Positions 1 through 9,227 of a DNA stretch of 64,000 nt are shown in pieces; within the stretch, counting starts at the first letter, position 1, and each line of letters begins with the position of its first letter. Origin of the DNA: PSRJ01 sp963825305. Lineage in GTDB: Bacteria; Acidobacteriota; Terriglobia; Bryobacterales; Bryobacteraceae. Below the pieces are notes generated by a model. It saw nothing but the letters and a program-made list of their open reading frames with translations. It was not told where the DNA came from and searched no databases. The stretch is from assembly GCA_963825305.1 (NCBI GenBank), contig CAWGTA010000016.1, positions 1 to 64,000 on the forward strand. The letters are read 5' to 3'. A program made the position numbers and the translations under genes.

Positions 1-2
1 GC

Positions 3-113
3 CGGATAATTACTGGCACTTACTTGGGAGGCTCGCCCCGCGAGGTAAGACTCGACGCCGGTGATCAGATCCGGACGCTGGACGTCTCGGACATCGTGCG
101 TATCGAATTATGA
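3..113 (+). pseudogene. 5' fragment of a broken envelope protein (N-terminal domain)
   Basis: The frame is open from the window edge and reads TGTYLGGSPREVRLDAGD, then a stretch ending DVSDIVRIEL before a TGA at 111-113. This small beta domain normally precedes the 'PAGTNLVIRM' domain in acidobacterial secreted glycine-zipper proteins, and that second domain is encoded just downstream from about 144. The two parts are not joined by one open frame, so they look like one gene broken by small indels. The start lies left of the window. The family assignment is from memory of such proteins and no function is known. Confidence 0.5.
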
Positions 114-188
114 GCAGCGCCGGAACGGCAGCAAGGACGTTGACGGGGACACGAGAGTGACTCCATCGAACTCCCCGCCGGCACGAAC

Positions 189-665
189 TTGGTCATTCGC
201 ATGATCGACGCGGTGGACTCGGAACGAAACTCAGTCGGACAGACATTTGCCGCAAGCCTTGATGAACCGGTAATGATCGACGGGCACACAGTCATTGCGC
301 GCGGAGCGGACGTGGTGGTCAAGCTGGTGGATGCTAGTGAATCCGGAAAACTCACGGGGCGAACGACTCTAACCCTGGATCTCATGAGCCTGAAGGTCCA
401 TGACCGGATGGTCGACGTCAACACGGAGACTGTCAAAGAGGAAAGCTCCTCGCGCGGCGCGCGTACGGCCAAGGTGGCTGGGGGCGGGGCAGCACTGGGC
501 ACAATTATCGGTGCCATCGCTGGTGGCGGCAAGGGTGCGGCCATTGGGTTGGGGGCTGGTGCCGCGGCCGGCGCAGGGGTGGAAATCCTGACCAAAGGCC
601 AACGCGTGAGAGTTCCATCGGAGACGAGGCTCACTTTCGTCCTCGAAAATGCCGTCCGGCTGTGA
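189..665 (+). CDS. Glycine-zipper envelope protein, C-terminal part of a split gene
   Basis: The frame is open from 144 and matches the conserved domain from about 162 (SIELPAGTNLVIRMIDAVDS), so the TTG at 189 is only a nominal start; no signal peptide is present in frame. Residues about 1-85 form an all-beta domain (DEPVMIDGHTVIARGADV). Residues about 95-130 are a glycine/alanine-rich zipper (GGGAALGTIIGAIAGGGKG), and the tail ends SETRLTFVLENAV. Acidobacteria encode many such proteins, presumably exported and envelope-associated, but their role is unknown. The missing signal peptide and the related fragment just upstream indicate that an intact precursor is not made from this copy. Confidence 0.65.
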   Translation: MVIRMIDAVDSERNSVGQTFAASLDEPVMIDGHTVIARGADVVVKLVDASESGKLTGRTTLTLDLMSLKVHDRMVDVNTETVKEESSSRGARTAKVAGGGAALGTIIGAIAGGGKGAAIGLGAGAAAGAGVEILTKGQRVRVPSETRLTFVLENAVRL

Positions 666-1522
666 CAAGCCCGCTATGGTTCAGCGCGCTATCGCGCGAG
701 CGGCCGGTCCGCCAGCTCGACGAATCGTGCCGTCATTTCCAAGCTGGTCAACTTACAAGGAGATAACCGGCTCCTGCCCCTGTCTCCAGACCGCCACGTC
801 CGGCCGCGGCAGGAGCAGGAGACCACTAACGAGGAGCCAGTCGGCATAAACGAGCAGGCCCAGATCCGCTACGTGGGGGTTGGCCCAACTCGAGTGACGA
901 TCTGGCGAACGTCCTCAGCGGCGTGAACGTGCCGATTCTTCTTACTCGGAGGGGACCGCCGAACCCAACGGTGCGCGGCCACGGCGGAGAGCCTGCTGCA
1001 TCTGCTCCCACTGCCGACATCGCCCGGTCGATTGGCGACATTCCCTAGCGCTCAGCCCAATTTGGCTGGATCACTCGGATTGCGCCGGTTCCGCCGCTCA
1101 GGATTGATTACGCGACAGAAGGCAAGGAGCACCGCTCCTTCAACGACGAGGGCCATCGCCGAAGGTCATTCCAATTGTCAGCAGAATCAGCATTGTTCCC
1201 ATAAAGAACGCCAATACCCTTTTCGAGGGCAATTCCGTCGCCAAAAGTATACCGACCTGAACGGGGCAGAGAAGACTCATTTGCGAGTGTGTGAGAGCCC
1301 CGCAATGCCGCTCAACCAGCACACGAGCCGGCTGCCGTAAGCTGAAAAGGAAGCCTCGCGGAGAATGCCGATGACATTCCCAACGGCGCCAGCCATTTCG
1401 GTTCCTGAACGAGCTGCCCGAAGATCGGCACTTGCGATGGCACTTGTCAAATATCGTGAACAAATCAGCCGAATTGGCGGAACCCACCGAGTCGAAAGCC
1501 CTCGAGAAAACGCTCTTTTTCC
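666..1522. other. Gene-poor stretch
   Basis: No reading frame here resembles a protein family I recognise on either strand. A minus-strand frame around 1140-1270 has a short hydrophobic run (VLAFFMGTMLILLTIG) that could be a remnant of a membrane protein, but nothing around it supports a gene. No tRNA or array-like repeat was seen. Confidence 0.4.
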
Positions 1523-2036
1523 TCAATCCCACCCTCGTACTGAAAACTGTGTGAGACCGGCGGTGTAAAAGCAAGTTCGCGTTGGCAGAGCTATACGAGG
1601 AGAAGATAACGGCTGAAGAACGGCGAAGCGGTGAAACTCCGATGACCTGGCGTCACTCCGCTGGGGGCTGGGTATTCGCGCCGAGTTTGCCTTCTGTAGC
1701 GCGCCCACCGCCCGCCACAGCGTTGGAAAAACACGCACGCTGCTCGGGCGGGTCTCATCGAATCGCTTCGTCCGTGGCCATGCCGTGATCTCGGTCTGGC
1801 GTCCGGCAATCGCCATTCGGATGCCGCGGCTGGCGAGTTCGCGCTGGAGTTCATCTATCGCGTAGCGCCCGGTGACGTCATGGCTCGTCACCGGTATGGT
1901 GTCGAACACGAGCCAGTGCAGGTTCGGCCCGGCGGTAGCCACCGCTTCGAGCACCCAGCGCTTGAAGTACGCCGCATTGAAAAATACGATCGGTGAATTG
2001 AAACGTAACAGGCAGATGTCCGGCAGCTGCGCGCCT
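1523..2036 (-). pseudogene. Out-of-frame STAS domain of the SulP transporter
   Basis: This is the cytoplasmic C-terminal part of the transporter encoded to its right, in a different frame. Reading leftward from about 2036 it gives LPDICLLRFNSPIVFFNAAY, then AVATAGPNLHWLVFDTIPVT, then LASRGIRMAIAGRQTEI and VRVFPTLWRAVGAL, all typical of SulP STAS domains. The first in-frame ATG is at 1954, inside the domain. The parent frame leaves this sequence near 2035, after HSIERHPEA, and one missing base in GCGCGCAGCTGCC would explain the break. The last about 60 residues before the stop do not look like the family. Confidence 0.75.
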
Positions 2037-3399
2037 CGGGATGGCGTTCGATGCTGTGAAAGCCAGGCAACCCGTCGACTTCGCCGAGCACTTCACACGG
2101 CGGTCGGGCAACGATGCGCACGAAGCGCAGCAGCGCGAGCACCACCGCGAACAGGATGGCGTCAATCGACCCCACCGCAACCACGCCGAGCGTGGCGATG
2201 ATCGAAATCGCAAACTCGCCCTTGTCCTCGCCCCATAGCGAGCGCAGCGACCGGATATTTATGAGCGAATAAGCCGCCATGACCAGCGCGGCGGCGAGCG
2301 CGGCTTGGGGCACGTAGCGCAGCGGGCCGGTGAGAAAAATGAGGACCAGGGCGATCGCCGCCGCGGCAAACAAACCGGCAGCTTGGCTGCGGCCGCCCGC
2401 AGCGTCGTTCATCGCCGTGCGCGAGTCGGCGCCGCTCACGGCAAAGCCCTGCGACACCGCCGCCGCGATGTTGGCCGCGCCAAGCGCCGCCAGATCGCGG
2501 TCGGCGTCGATGTGATAGCCGTTTTTCGAGGCAAAGCTGCGCGCGGTCAGCATTAGGCTGGTGAAGGAAATCAACGCGATGCTAGCGGCGTCGCCGATTA
2601 ACGGCTTCCATGTATCAAGCGGTATCCTCGGAAAGATCAGCGCGGGCATGCCAGCCGGCACAGCACCGACGGTCTCGACGCCGCGCGCGTCGAGGCCGAG
2701 TAAGCCGACGGCAACCGCGGCCAGCACCATTGCCAGCAGTGCGGCCGGCACGCGCGGCAGCAGTCTAGGCGATATCAGGAGCACAGCGAACGAGCCGAGT
2801 CCCACCGCAAGCGTTGGCAGATGCGTCTGATCGACCTTCTCCACCAGTTCGACCAAACGCGGGATGATGCCACCCGCTTTGATCGTGAAGCCGAAGAGTT
2901 TCCCGAGTTGTCCCAGCGCAATCGACAGCGCGATGCCGTTCATGAAACCCGACAATATCGGCCGCGACAGGAAATCCGCGAGCACGCCGAGTTTGAGAAA
3001 ACTCGCGCCGATCGCGAGCAGCCCCGCGAGAAATGTGAGTGTCACCGACATTGACAGGTATTGCGCGGGATCACCGGCGGCCAGCGGCGCGACTGCGGCT
3101 GCCACCAGCGCGCAGGTCGCTGTATCGGGCCCAACGATGAGCTGCCGCGACGAACCGAAGAGCGCATATGCGACGAGCGGTAGCATGCTCGAATAAAGCC
3201 CCACCGCAGGATTGAAACCGGCAAGTTCTGCGTAAGCCACTCCGACCGGCAACGCAACTGCCGCGACGGAAAGCCCGGCCACGACGTCGGGAAGCAGGTC
3301 CTGCCGGCGATAACGGATAGGAATCGTCAGGCCTGGCGCGATGCGCGCAAGCCGGTCGATCATGCCTGCCGCGGGATGCGTTGCCGCGTTAGCCAACAC
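1888..3399 (-). CDS. SulP-family anion transporter, frameshifted before STAS
   Basis: Inner-membrane SLC26/SulP-type permease for sulfate, bicarbonate or other anions; the substrate cannot be read from sequence. The membrane domain is complete: an N-terminal SulP signature (VVAGLSVAAVALPVGVAYAE, about residues 39-58), the GPDTATCALVAAAVAPLA segment, and about a dozen hydrophobic helices up to about residue 435. The last about 50 residues after HSIERHPEA are a missense tail caused by a one-base frame loss near 2035. The real STAS domain continues in another frame down to about 1640. SulP proteins normally need STAS for folding and regulation, so this copy is probably inactive unless the break is a sequencing error. 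Confidence 0.85.
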   Translation of the reverse strand: MLANAATHPAAGMIDRLARIAPGLTIPIRYRRQDLLPDVVAGLSVAAVALPVGVAYAELAGFNPAVGLYSSMLPLVAYALFGSSRQLIVGPDTATCALVAAAVAPLAAGDPAQYLSMSVTLTFLAGLLAIGASFLKLGVLADFLSRPILSGFMNGIALSIALGQLGKLFGFTIKAGGIIPRLVELVEKVDQTHLPTLAVGLGSFAVLLISPRLLPRVPAALLAMVLAAVAVGLLGLDARGVETVGAVPAGMPALIFPRIPLDTWKPLIGDAASIALISFTSLMLTARSFASKNGYHIDADRDLAALGAANIAAAVSQGFAVSGADSRTAMNDAAGGRSQAAGLFAAAAIALVLIFLTGPLRYVPQAALAAALVMAAYSLINIRSLRSLWGEDKGEFAISIIATLGVVAVGSIDAILFAVVLALLRFVRIVARPPCEVLGEVDGLPGFHSIERHPEARSCRTSACYVSIHRSYFSMRRTSSAGCSKRWLPPGRTCTGSCSTPYR

Positions 3400-3914
3400 T
3401 AAACCCTCTCCTTACGCAGAGCACGGACGTGGGTCCTTTCGCGGTTGTGTAGAAGCATTCTAATATCCAATCCACTCGCGCTGCTGGGCTTCGGCCATTA
3501 GACGCGGGCCCACCAGCTCCAGTGCGTCTGTTCCTAGCGCCGGAAGTGCCGAGGTAAGGGATGATGCCCGCATGATGAGAGAGTCATCCGACCGGCCAAG
3601 AATGAGTTGCTGGCGTACCGACCTTCGGCACTTGGTCGGCAGATGACTTCAAGTTCGGCAGGAATCCACGGCGGATTCACCAGAATCAAGGAGTCGTTCG
3701 GCTGCTGCCCTTCGTGGCACGGCCGGGCTGGGGCACTCGATCCCGGGGACGGGTATCCGTGGTTAGGCACAAAAGCGGGGCTATTCGGTTTCGATGGCAT
3801 CCCGCCGGATGGAAAAAACGAGCAGCCTTCTCCGCCCATGCTGCTTTATCATGCCATTTCACCAGCGGCAAGTTAAGATGTACCGTGAATCAGCTATGCC
3901 CGGACCTCGTCACT
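3400..3914. other. Intergenic stretch without a supportable gene
   Basis: Short overlapping frames exist on both strands (for example minus 3534-3839), but none has family features, a convincing ribosome site or codon bias that sets it apart. I see nothing here to annotate. Confidence 0.4.
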
Positions 3915-4330
3915 CGCCCCCGGGAATCGGCACGTTCTCCGCAACGAATAAAGTGACTTCCATTTTGCCGGACCCTTGCAGTTCCTCATATTCCACGGGA
4001 GTAGCTGCGCCGCGCACCTGATTGCTGCGCAGAGGAATATTGGCGCCGCCTGCCCGCAGGGTCACATTTTGCAGCTCGACGCTCCCCGCCTCTCCGGAAT
4101 CGTTACTGGGTTGACTTGATTCACCAGGCCCGATGCAACATCCCCAGTCGTAGCAAGCACCTTGCCGTTCTCCGTCAAATCCTGGGCCAACACAAAGGTG
4201 ACGGTCTGACCGACCGTGGATCCTGCCTGTCGAATCCTCGACGGCAATCAGCGCTACCGGACTTCCTTCGCGCAGAACCGGGCCGCTGCAGCCGATCGCG
4301 CATGGGACGTAAGCTTTTTCAAGAAAAGTT
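3915..4330 (-). pseudogene. Relic of a secreted beta-rich protein
   Basis: Reading leftward, three frames must be joined to recover one product. First comes LREGSPVALIAVEDST (about 4275-4225). Next is VGQTVTFVLAQDLTENGKV followed by TTGDVASGLVNQV (about 4220-4120). Last is GEAGSVELQNVTLRAGG, then IPLRSNQVRGAA and GSGKMEVTLFVAENVPI, ending at a TGA near 3917. This is the acidobacterial domain in which 'VGQ.VTF.L..D' is followed by 'V.L...G..IPLRS'. At least two frame changes show decay. The short open frame at 4062-4247 covers only the middle part. Function unknown. Confidence 0.6.
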
Positions 4331-5305
4331 CCTAGCTCAGATTCAAAGCGATCAGCCCGGCGAAATGGAACATCATGCTTCTGCCGAGCAGGGTATATTG
4401 CGTGCGTGAACCAGGATAATAAAGGTCTGAAATTCGGCCGCGGCGATCGCTCCGGCTAGACCGGCGTAAGGGGGCTGCCATTTCCCATCGTCTCCCCTGG
4501 AGCGAAACGCGGATTTGATCGCATACCACGCGCGCTGCTTCTTGGTTCCCTCTCCACTGTAGAAATAGCGCGGGTCCTGATGAAACACCGATTCCGCCAC
4601 AACGGACGTGATCAGAAGATTGGTGGCAGCGGTGCCATACGCAGCTCCGAAACGTTTGGCAAAGCCTTCACTACCTTGGCCGAATTGGTAATAGCTGTTC
4701 CTGCTTTGCTGAATTCCCGCGGTAATCCCCACGGCAGCGAAAGTGGCCGGGTCGATAAGCGTCTTGAAGCTCAGATCCAATTTCTCCTTAGGCGATAACG
4801 GGGCGGCATTCATCCTATAAGCCACGAAGTAATTCGGGATGACTCCCATAACGCGCTGTTGCGTCTCCTGCTTCAACTGTTCCTCCGCCAGTTCTTCCGG
4901 AGACAATCCGACGGTCACAGTGGTCACGGACGGAGCCACTTGGAGGACAACCAGCAACGGTTGCAATTCCGGCGTGGTCGACACCGGCACATTCGAGGCC
5001 GTCCAGTCGGACAAACCACTGGCGGAAATCTTCAGGTCGTAATTGCCAGGCGGTAGGGACGTCATCTGAAATCCGCCTTCGCCGTCAGTAACTGTCGTCC
5101 GCAAATTCCCATCCGCGCCCCGAACCGTGACAACCGCTCCCAGGATCGATGCGCCGGAGGAATCGGTCACCTTCCCTTGGATGGAACCAGTGGCCTGTGC
5201 CAGCCCACTGCCCGCCAACAATATCGTTAACAGGATCGTCCGAAACATTGGTTTACTCCTTCGTGATTGCGTTTCTGGCATCGTTAAACGCAATAGCCGT
5301 TCCAA
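4323..5305 (-). pseudogene. Carboxypeptidase-regulatory-domain secreted protein, broken near its end
   Basis: The open part runs from 5305 to 4373; MFRTILLTILLAGSGLAQA, starting at 5248, is a clear signal peptide and a better start than the upstream ATG. Residues about 20-110 of the mature protein are a carboxypeptidase-regulatory-like beta-sandwich (GSIQGKVTDSSGASILGAVV), then a 200-residue acidobacterial domain (NYFVAYRMNAAPLSPKEKLDL, HQDPRYFYSGEGT). Near 4440 the frame shifts: the natural continuation LYYPGSRTQYTLLGRSMMFH and AGLIALNLS lies in another frame and meets a TAG at about 4332. Probably outer-membrane-associated; function unknown. Confidence 0.7.
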
Positions 5306-6782
5306 CGCGTCGGGTACGGAAGTCCCATCATTTTCAGCATTCTTCAGATTTGGACCTGCCGAGGGAGCCGCTGTGTCTTCGGCGAATGCCGGAATTCGGC
5401 AATTTGCCGAGTAAATTCGAACAGCGCACGCGAGCCGCTACAGGCTGCAGCGGGTGGAGGAAGACATAAACTGGCGATTCCCAGCATCGAAGCTGATCTA
5501 AATACTCCAGATTCGAGTCGCTTTGGCCGGCCCTTAAATCGACAACTTGTCCGAGGAGGTCACAAAATGGCTGCGTGATAAAAGCCGCGCAGGGATTAGG
5601 CCCTTCGCGCCACTCGGCTACTTCAACGCGGCCGGACAAGAAGTAAACGGATCATCGTGCCTGATCCTGTTCCGCCGCCACGTCAGCAAACTTCTCCAAT
5701 GGTTCTCCCCACTTACCGACGGCGTCATTGGAAAAGGCCAGTCCTTTTGCTCTCGTCATACGGTGGACGTCGGCGACCGCTTTCAGGCGATCCAGGTAGC
5801 GGTGGTTTGTAGTGCAAGTCTGCTGGATGCCGGCCGGGAGATAGCGTTCTGCGTCGCCATCGACGTATTCCCTAGATCGACGGCTGTCGAAGACGCGCGT
5901 GCTTACTCGAACCGGCTCGCGCGGCGGCTGGTCCGTTTCATGCCTGCCCGTCCATCCAGACCAGCCTCGCTCAGCGCCCGTGATTCCGGTCTTATCCGCC
6001 CTCCCAGTGCGAATGACAGGACGTTCGATTGCGTTAAGATAGCCACGCAATTGCCCATCCACGAGTGTACTTGTAGTGCTTAAAATGAAGTTTCTTGCTC
6101 TGTATTCAAGGAGATAGCTGGGTACCCCTGGTTCGGGACAGGCGTCGATGGCTGACACTTCTCTTTGCATACGGCCGGTTGGTTTGCGCGGAACGCTCAA
6201 GGATGACTCTTCCGCACACTGACTGGTGGTCACTCAAAAAGGCTCCGAGTATTCGAGGCAAACCCGGCGAACGTGATACCGATTTGTGCAGGCCGAATGC
6301 CCAACTGCGCGCCCAGGTACGGCGCACACACTTCACACAGCCGCCCTACCGGAACAACGGAAGACTCGACACTAGGGGTCCACGCTGGGTCGTCCAGTGA
6401 TCAAGCGAATCAGTGGCCGTGATCATCCACAATCATCAACTGCCGGCTGCTTTTTACCGATTACCGAAATCACCGGTCCTGTCGCCAGTAGGCAGTCGTC
6501 CAGGCTGCGAGCTTGCGAGCACCCGAAGGGCTTGGCCTTGACGGCGAGCACTGGCGCTCACGCTGCTGTCCTGGGTTGCAGAGGTGCTACTACTCTGAAA
6601 CCCTGCCACGCGGCGAGCGGCAGAGGTGCAGGAGAGGCCGTCTCCTGCTGGGTCGCAGGGCAAAGCCCCGATGATCGGACTTCCTGCGTGGATCGTTTCG
6701 GATGCCCTTCTGGAACTGCCTCCGGCATTGCCAATCGCCAGCGTTCCCGACCCGTCCAACCGAGCCTCGTTAGCGAACCACC
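5306..6782. other. Gene-poor stretch
   Basis: Apart from the weak minus-strand frame at 5652-6233 listed separately, no frame here looks like a protein family. The stretch separates the decayed secreted-protein genes from the mobilization operon, so the left end of the mobile element may lie here, but I could not find a second copy of the tRNA-Phe 3' end. Confidence 0.4.
5652..6233 (-). CDS. Possible hypothetical protein
   Basis: A 193-codon frame that I do not recognise. The C-terminal part (YLDRLKAVADVHRMTRAKGL, then AFSNDAVGKWGEPLEKFADV) has plausible helical protein character, while the N-terminal two thirds are rich in Arg, Thr and Ser and may be spurious. No signal peptide, membrane segment or strong ribosome site is visible. 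It lies alone between decayed genes, so it may be a gene fragment. Confidence 0.25.
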   Translation of the reverse strand: MTTSQCAEESSLSVPRKPTGRMQREVSAIDACPEPGVPSYLLEYRARNFILSTTSTLVDGQLRGYLNAIERPVIRTGRADKTGITGAERGWSGWTGRHETDQPPREPVRVSTRVFDSRRSREYVDGDAERYLPAGIQQTCTTNHRYLDRLKAVADVHRMTRAKGLAFSNDAVGKWGEPLEKFADVAAEQDQAR

Positions 6783-7778
6783 TCATCTCGTTCTCGGGTT
6801 GTAGGCGTTGCAAGGGCGCATCTGGCCAATCTCCTCGTTGGCAGCTTCCAGTTGTCGCTTGAATTCGTCTCTTTCCTGCACCTTCACCTGCAGCTGCTTC
6901 ACTTGCTCCTGCAACTGGTCGATCTGCCGGTCCCTGTCCTTGAGAATGGGCACCAATTTCACGGCGTTCGGAGGTAACTCAACCAGGGTCCTCGGGTCCA
7001 CTTGTATGCTTCTCTGACTTGCCTCGGAGGGCCACATGTAACCGACCATACGCAGGCCCAGGACGATGATCACGATCAGCGCGGCAACTACACCCCAAGG
7101 CAACCACGGTCTCGCCTGCGAGCGAAGCTCGCCGGAGAGCTGCAAAACTCGTCCGGTAGCATGTTCGAGATTGGTCTCCATGCCGCGTACCGCCGCATCC
7201 AGTTTCGGCAGGACGCCCTGCTGGTCATCGGAGATCGCAGCCGCCGCTCCCTGCATCGTACCGGCTGCCCGCTGCATGTGTTGCGCCATCGTGTACATGC
7301 CATTGACCGTGTCATTGATCCCGGTGGCCAGCAGGTGTTGATGCATGCTCTCCCCGATCCGGGAAGCGATTGTTTCGGGAGCGATCCCGTTAACGATGGC
7401 CTCGGGCAGTTTGGTGAGGCGGGATTCGAGTTGTGCATGATACTGTGACGTCGTCCGGGCCGCTTCCTGCATCTGGGAAACGCTTGACGAGAGGATTTTG
7501 GCGAGTTCCTTACGTTCCGTCGCCATGACTCCCGGCGCTTGCTGAAGTAGCAGTTTCTCCAGCTTCTCGCGTTCGGCTGCGACTTCCTCGGGTGCTTTCC
7601 CAATGATGAGCCCCAGGAATCCCATGGCCTCCACAATCTGCAAGATCTCGTCGTCCGGTTCCACGTCGTGCAAGTGGGCCATCAACCGGTAGAAATCCTC
7701 CCGATACTCCTTGGGGAGTAGCTTCGCGATGGCATCGGTTCGACTGTTTCGGAGAACGTCGTCGTTGGGTTTGCTCAT
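6783..7778 (-). CDS. Coiled-coil membrane protein of the mobilization operon
   Basis: I start this at ATG 7778 (MSKPNDDVLRNSRTD); the frame is open further upstream but only through a shadow of the preceding gene. The ATG overlaps the TGA of the ATPase gene (ATGA, 7775-7778), so translation is probably coupled. About 331 residues: a helical N-terminal half, one transmembrane segment (WGVVAALIVIIVLGLRMVGY, about residue 237), then a C-terminal coiled coil (ILKDRDRQIDQLQEQVKQLQ). I do not know the family. Its place behind a TraL-like ATPase and opposite a relaxase suggests a membrane-bound partner in DNA transfer, which is an inference. Confidence 0.75.
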   Translation of the reverse strand: MSKPNDDVLRNSRTDAIAKLLPKEYREDFYRLMAHLHDVEPDDEILQIVEAMGFLGLIIGKAPEEVAAEREKLEKLLLQQAPGVMATERKELAKILSSSVSQMQEAARTTSQYHAQLESRLTKLPEAIVNGIAPETIASRIGESMHQHLLATGINDTVNGMYTMAQHMQRAAGTMQGAAAAISDDQQGVLPKLDAAVRGMETNLEHATGRVLQLSGELRSQARPWLPWGVVAALIVIIVLGLRMVGYMWPSEASQRSIQVDPRTLVELPPNAVKLVPILKDRDRQIDQLQEQVKQLQVKVQERDEFKRQLEAANEEIGQMRPCNAYNPRTR

Positions 7779-8539
7779 GGCAGGAAGAACTCCTTCACGG
7801 AATCGAACGAACCCGAGAGACGGCGCAGGTATGCCTGGGCGCGTGCGACCGGCATGGTTCTCCGAAACTCGGGGAGGTCTGTCTTCTTGGCGGCAATCTG
7901 GCCCAGAGTGACGCCATGTTGACGGGCAGGGTTCTCGATCTTCGCCAGGCGATGCTCGGCAGGAATGATGGCGGGATGGAACACGTCGCGGAATCGCTGC
8001 GCCTGGTCGGTGTTCCTCCAGTAACGGAAGTCCGCCGGTTTCGTGATCGAGTTCTCGACGATGACATACTGCACCCGAGCCTGGAGCCGGTCCGCCCAAC
8101 TCAGGACGCTCTCTACGCTCGCCGGGTCGGGCGTGACCACGCCGATGGCGGTGAATACTACCCCCGTCTCCGCGAGATCCTCGTGCATCGTGTCGAACCA
8201 CTCGTGCGTTACTTGGCCGGAACCGGCCCCCATGTCGGCGAGGACGATCTGGGCGCCGTCGTCGATGCAGTCGATAAATGCATCCAGACCCTCGGGGGTT
8301 TGGATGTTGACCTTCTGCGCCTCGGCGAAGTAGTGCTTCAGGCTGCCACGAGCCTTGTTTTCCGTGTCCAGGTCAAGTAGGGTCACCTGGATTTGGTTCG
8401 CCTGGAACCAGTCCGCCAGGGCAAGTATGATCCCGGTCTTGCCGACACCTCCTTTTCCGCCCATCGTGAAAATGACGCGCCGGGTGGCCTGAGCAGTGTG
8501 GCTCTCCGGTTCCATGACTTCCGTTTTGGTTTTTGGCAT
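7775..8539 (-). CDS. TraL/ParA-like P-loop ATPase of the mobilization module
   Basis: A 254-residue cytoplasmic ATPase of the MinD/ParA/CobQ superfamily. The deviant Walker A box GGKGGVGKT is at residues about 27-35, followed by LLDLDTENKARGSLK and the Walker-B-like strand IVLADMGAGSGQ. It stands between a small DNA-binding protein (8544-8951) and a coiled-coil membrane protein that starts inside its stop codon, all facing away from a MobF relaxase. ParA-like ATPases of this sort (TraL-type) accompany relaxases on conjugative and mobilizable elements. No ParB partner or centromere-like repeats are visible, so I favour a transfer role over plasmid partition. Confidence 0.8.
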   Translation of the reverse strand: MPKTKTEVMEPESHTAQATRRVIFTMGGKGGVGKTGIILALADWFQANQIQVTLLDLDTENKARGSLKHYFAEAQKVNIQTPEGLDAFIDCIDDGAQIVLADMGAGSGQVTHEWFDTMHEDLAETGVVFTAIGVVTPDPASVESVLSWADRLQARVQYVIVENSITKPADFRYWRNTDQAQRFRDVFHPAIIPAEHRLAKIENPARQHGVTLGQIAAKKTDLPEFRRTMPVARAQAYLRRLSGSFDSVKEFFLP

Positions 8540-8543
8540 CTGT

Positions 8544-8951
8544 TTAGTCTTGTAGTGGGGTGTTGCTGCGCACAGTCAGTGGTTGATTGGGGTCGTAGAC
8601 GAAATCCGGTTTGGCAACCTCGGGCTTCGGCTTTTGGCGTAATGCCTCAATGGCGTTGCTACTACCTGGCTTCGCGGCAGGATCATCATCCTGGACTGTG
8701 GCGCTGGTAGTAGTCCGATCCGGGAGCTCGTAAGCCACCCGGCTCCGGCGCTTGGCGCGCACGGCGACGAACGCGTGAATGGTGCTGGGGGCGACGGAGA
8801 GATGGACGTGCTCGGCCAGGAACTGCGAGATCTGTTGGTAAGTGCGCCGCTTGCGCCGTAACTCGCGAATGACATCGTAGTAGGGCTCCAGCTTCGATCG
8901 CGGCGTAGTTTCCGGCTCCGCATCGATTAGTTGTCTGAGGGCGTCGTCCAT
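8544..8951 (-). CDS. Small HTH-type DNA-binding protein (TraK-like position)
   Basis: 135 residues. The first about 70 (LEPYYDVIRELRRKRRTYQQ, ISQFLAEHVHLSVAPSTIHA) look like a helix-turn-helix with the pattern 'Y..I...L....G/H..VA.STI..F', as in TraK-like and other small plasmid DNA-binding proteins. The tail is charged and proline-rich. It is the first gene of the leftward operon and lies next to the candidate oriT, so it could be an accessory protein that binds oriT or represses this promoter region. Both roles are inferred from position. Confidence 0.65.
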   Translation of the reverse strand: MDDALRQLIDAEPETTPRSKLEPYYDVIRELRRKRRTYQQISQFLAEHVHLSVAPSTIHAFVAVRAKRRSRVAYELPDRTTTSATVQDDDPAAKPGSSNAIEALRQKPKPEVAKPDFVYDPNQPLTVRSNTPLQD

Positions 8952-9138
8952 CGGCCGTGATCCATGTCGATCTGAGTTTCGAGCGAGTCGCTTGGGACTG
9001 GATTCGAGTATCTTATCGGCGGTTCGCCGAGAAACTGTAGGGTGGCTCGAACGGCACTCGTACGTCGCGTGGACAGGCCCGGATGGCGTCTCAGTCCATT
9101 CGAAACCAGCAAACTACCCGCGGTACGCGCGCTCCTTG

Positions 9139-9170
9139 CCTAAGCCGCAGGCTTAGGGATGGTGTCTATC
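9139..9170 (+). other. Candidate oriT: inverted repeat plus TGTCT/ATC nic-like site
   Basis: A perfect 8-bp inverted repeat (CCTAAGCC-GCA-GGCTTAGG, 9139-9157) is followed at once by GATGGTGTCTATC (9158-9170). MobF relaxases of the TrwC/R388 group cut at TGTCT/ATA beside an inverted repeat; here TGTCT/ATC would put the nick between 9167 and 9168. It lies 58 bases before the relaxase start, between divergent mobilization operons, as expected for an oriT. Only seven of the eight nic bases match. Confidence 0.55.
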
Positions 9171-9227
9171 TGAAAATTAGGTTTTTCGCTGATGGTGTAT
9201 ACGGCCGACTCCGCTTACCGTTGAGAC

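Noticed and set aside
3534..3876. Short overlapping genes in the gap between the SulP gene and the secreted-protein relics
   Set aside because: Frames on both strands look equally random; no conserved residues or start context.
7779..8201. Upstream extension of the coiled-coil membrane protein to 8201
   Set aside because: The added residues are Arg/Pro/His-rich and lie over the ATPase gene; ATG 7778 with ATGA coupling is the better start.
7775..8539. Plasmid partition ParA
   Set aside because: No ParB gene or centromere-like repeats; the operon and the relaxase opposite fit a TraL-type transfer ATPase better.
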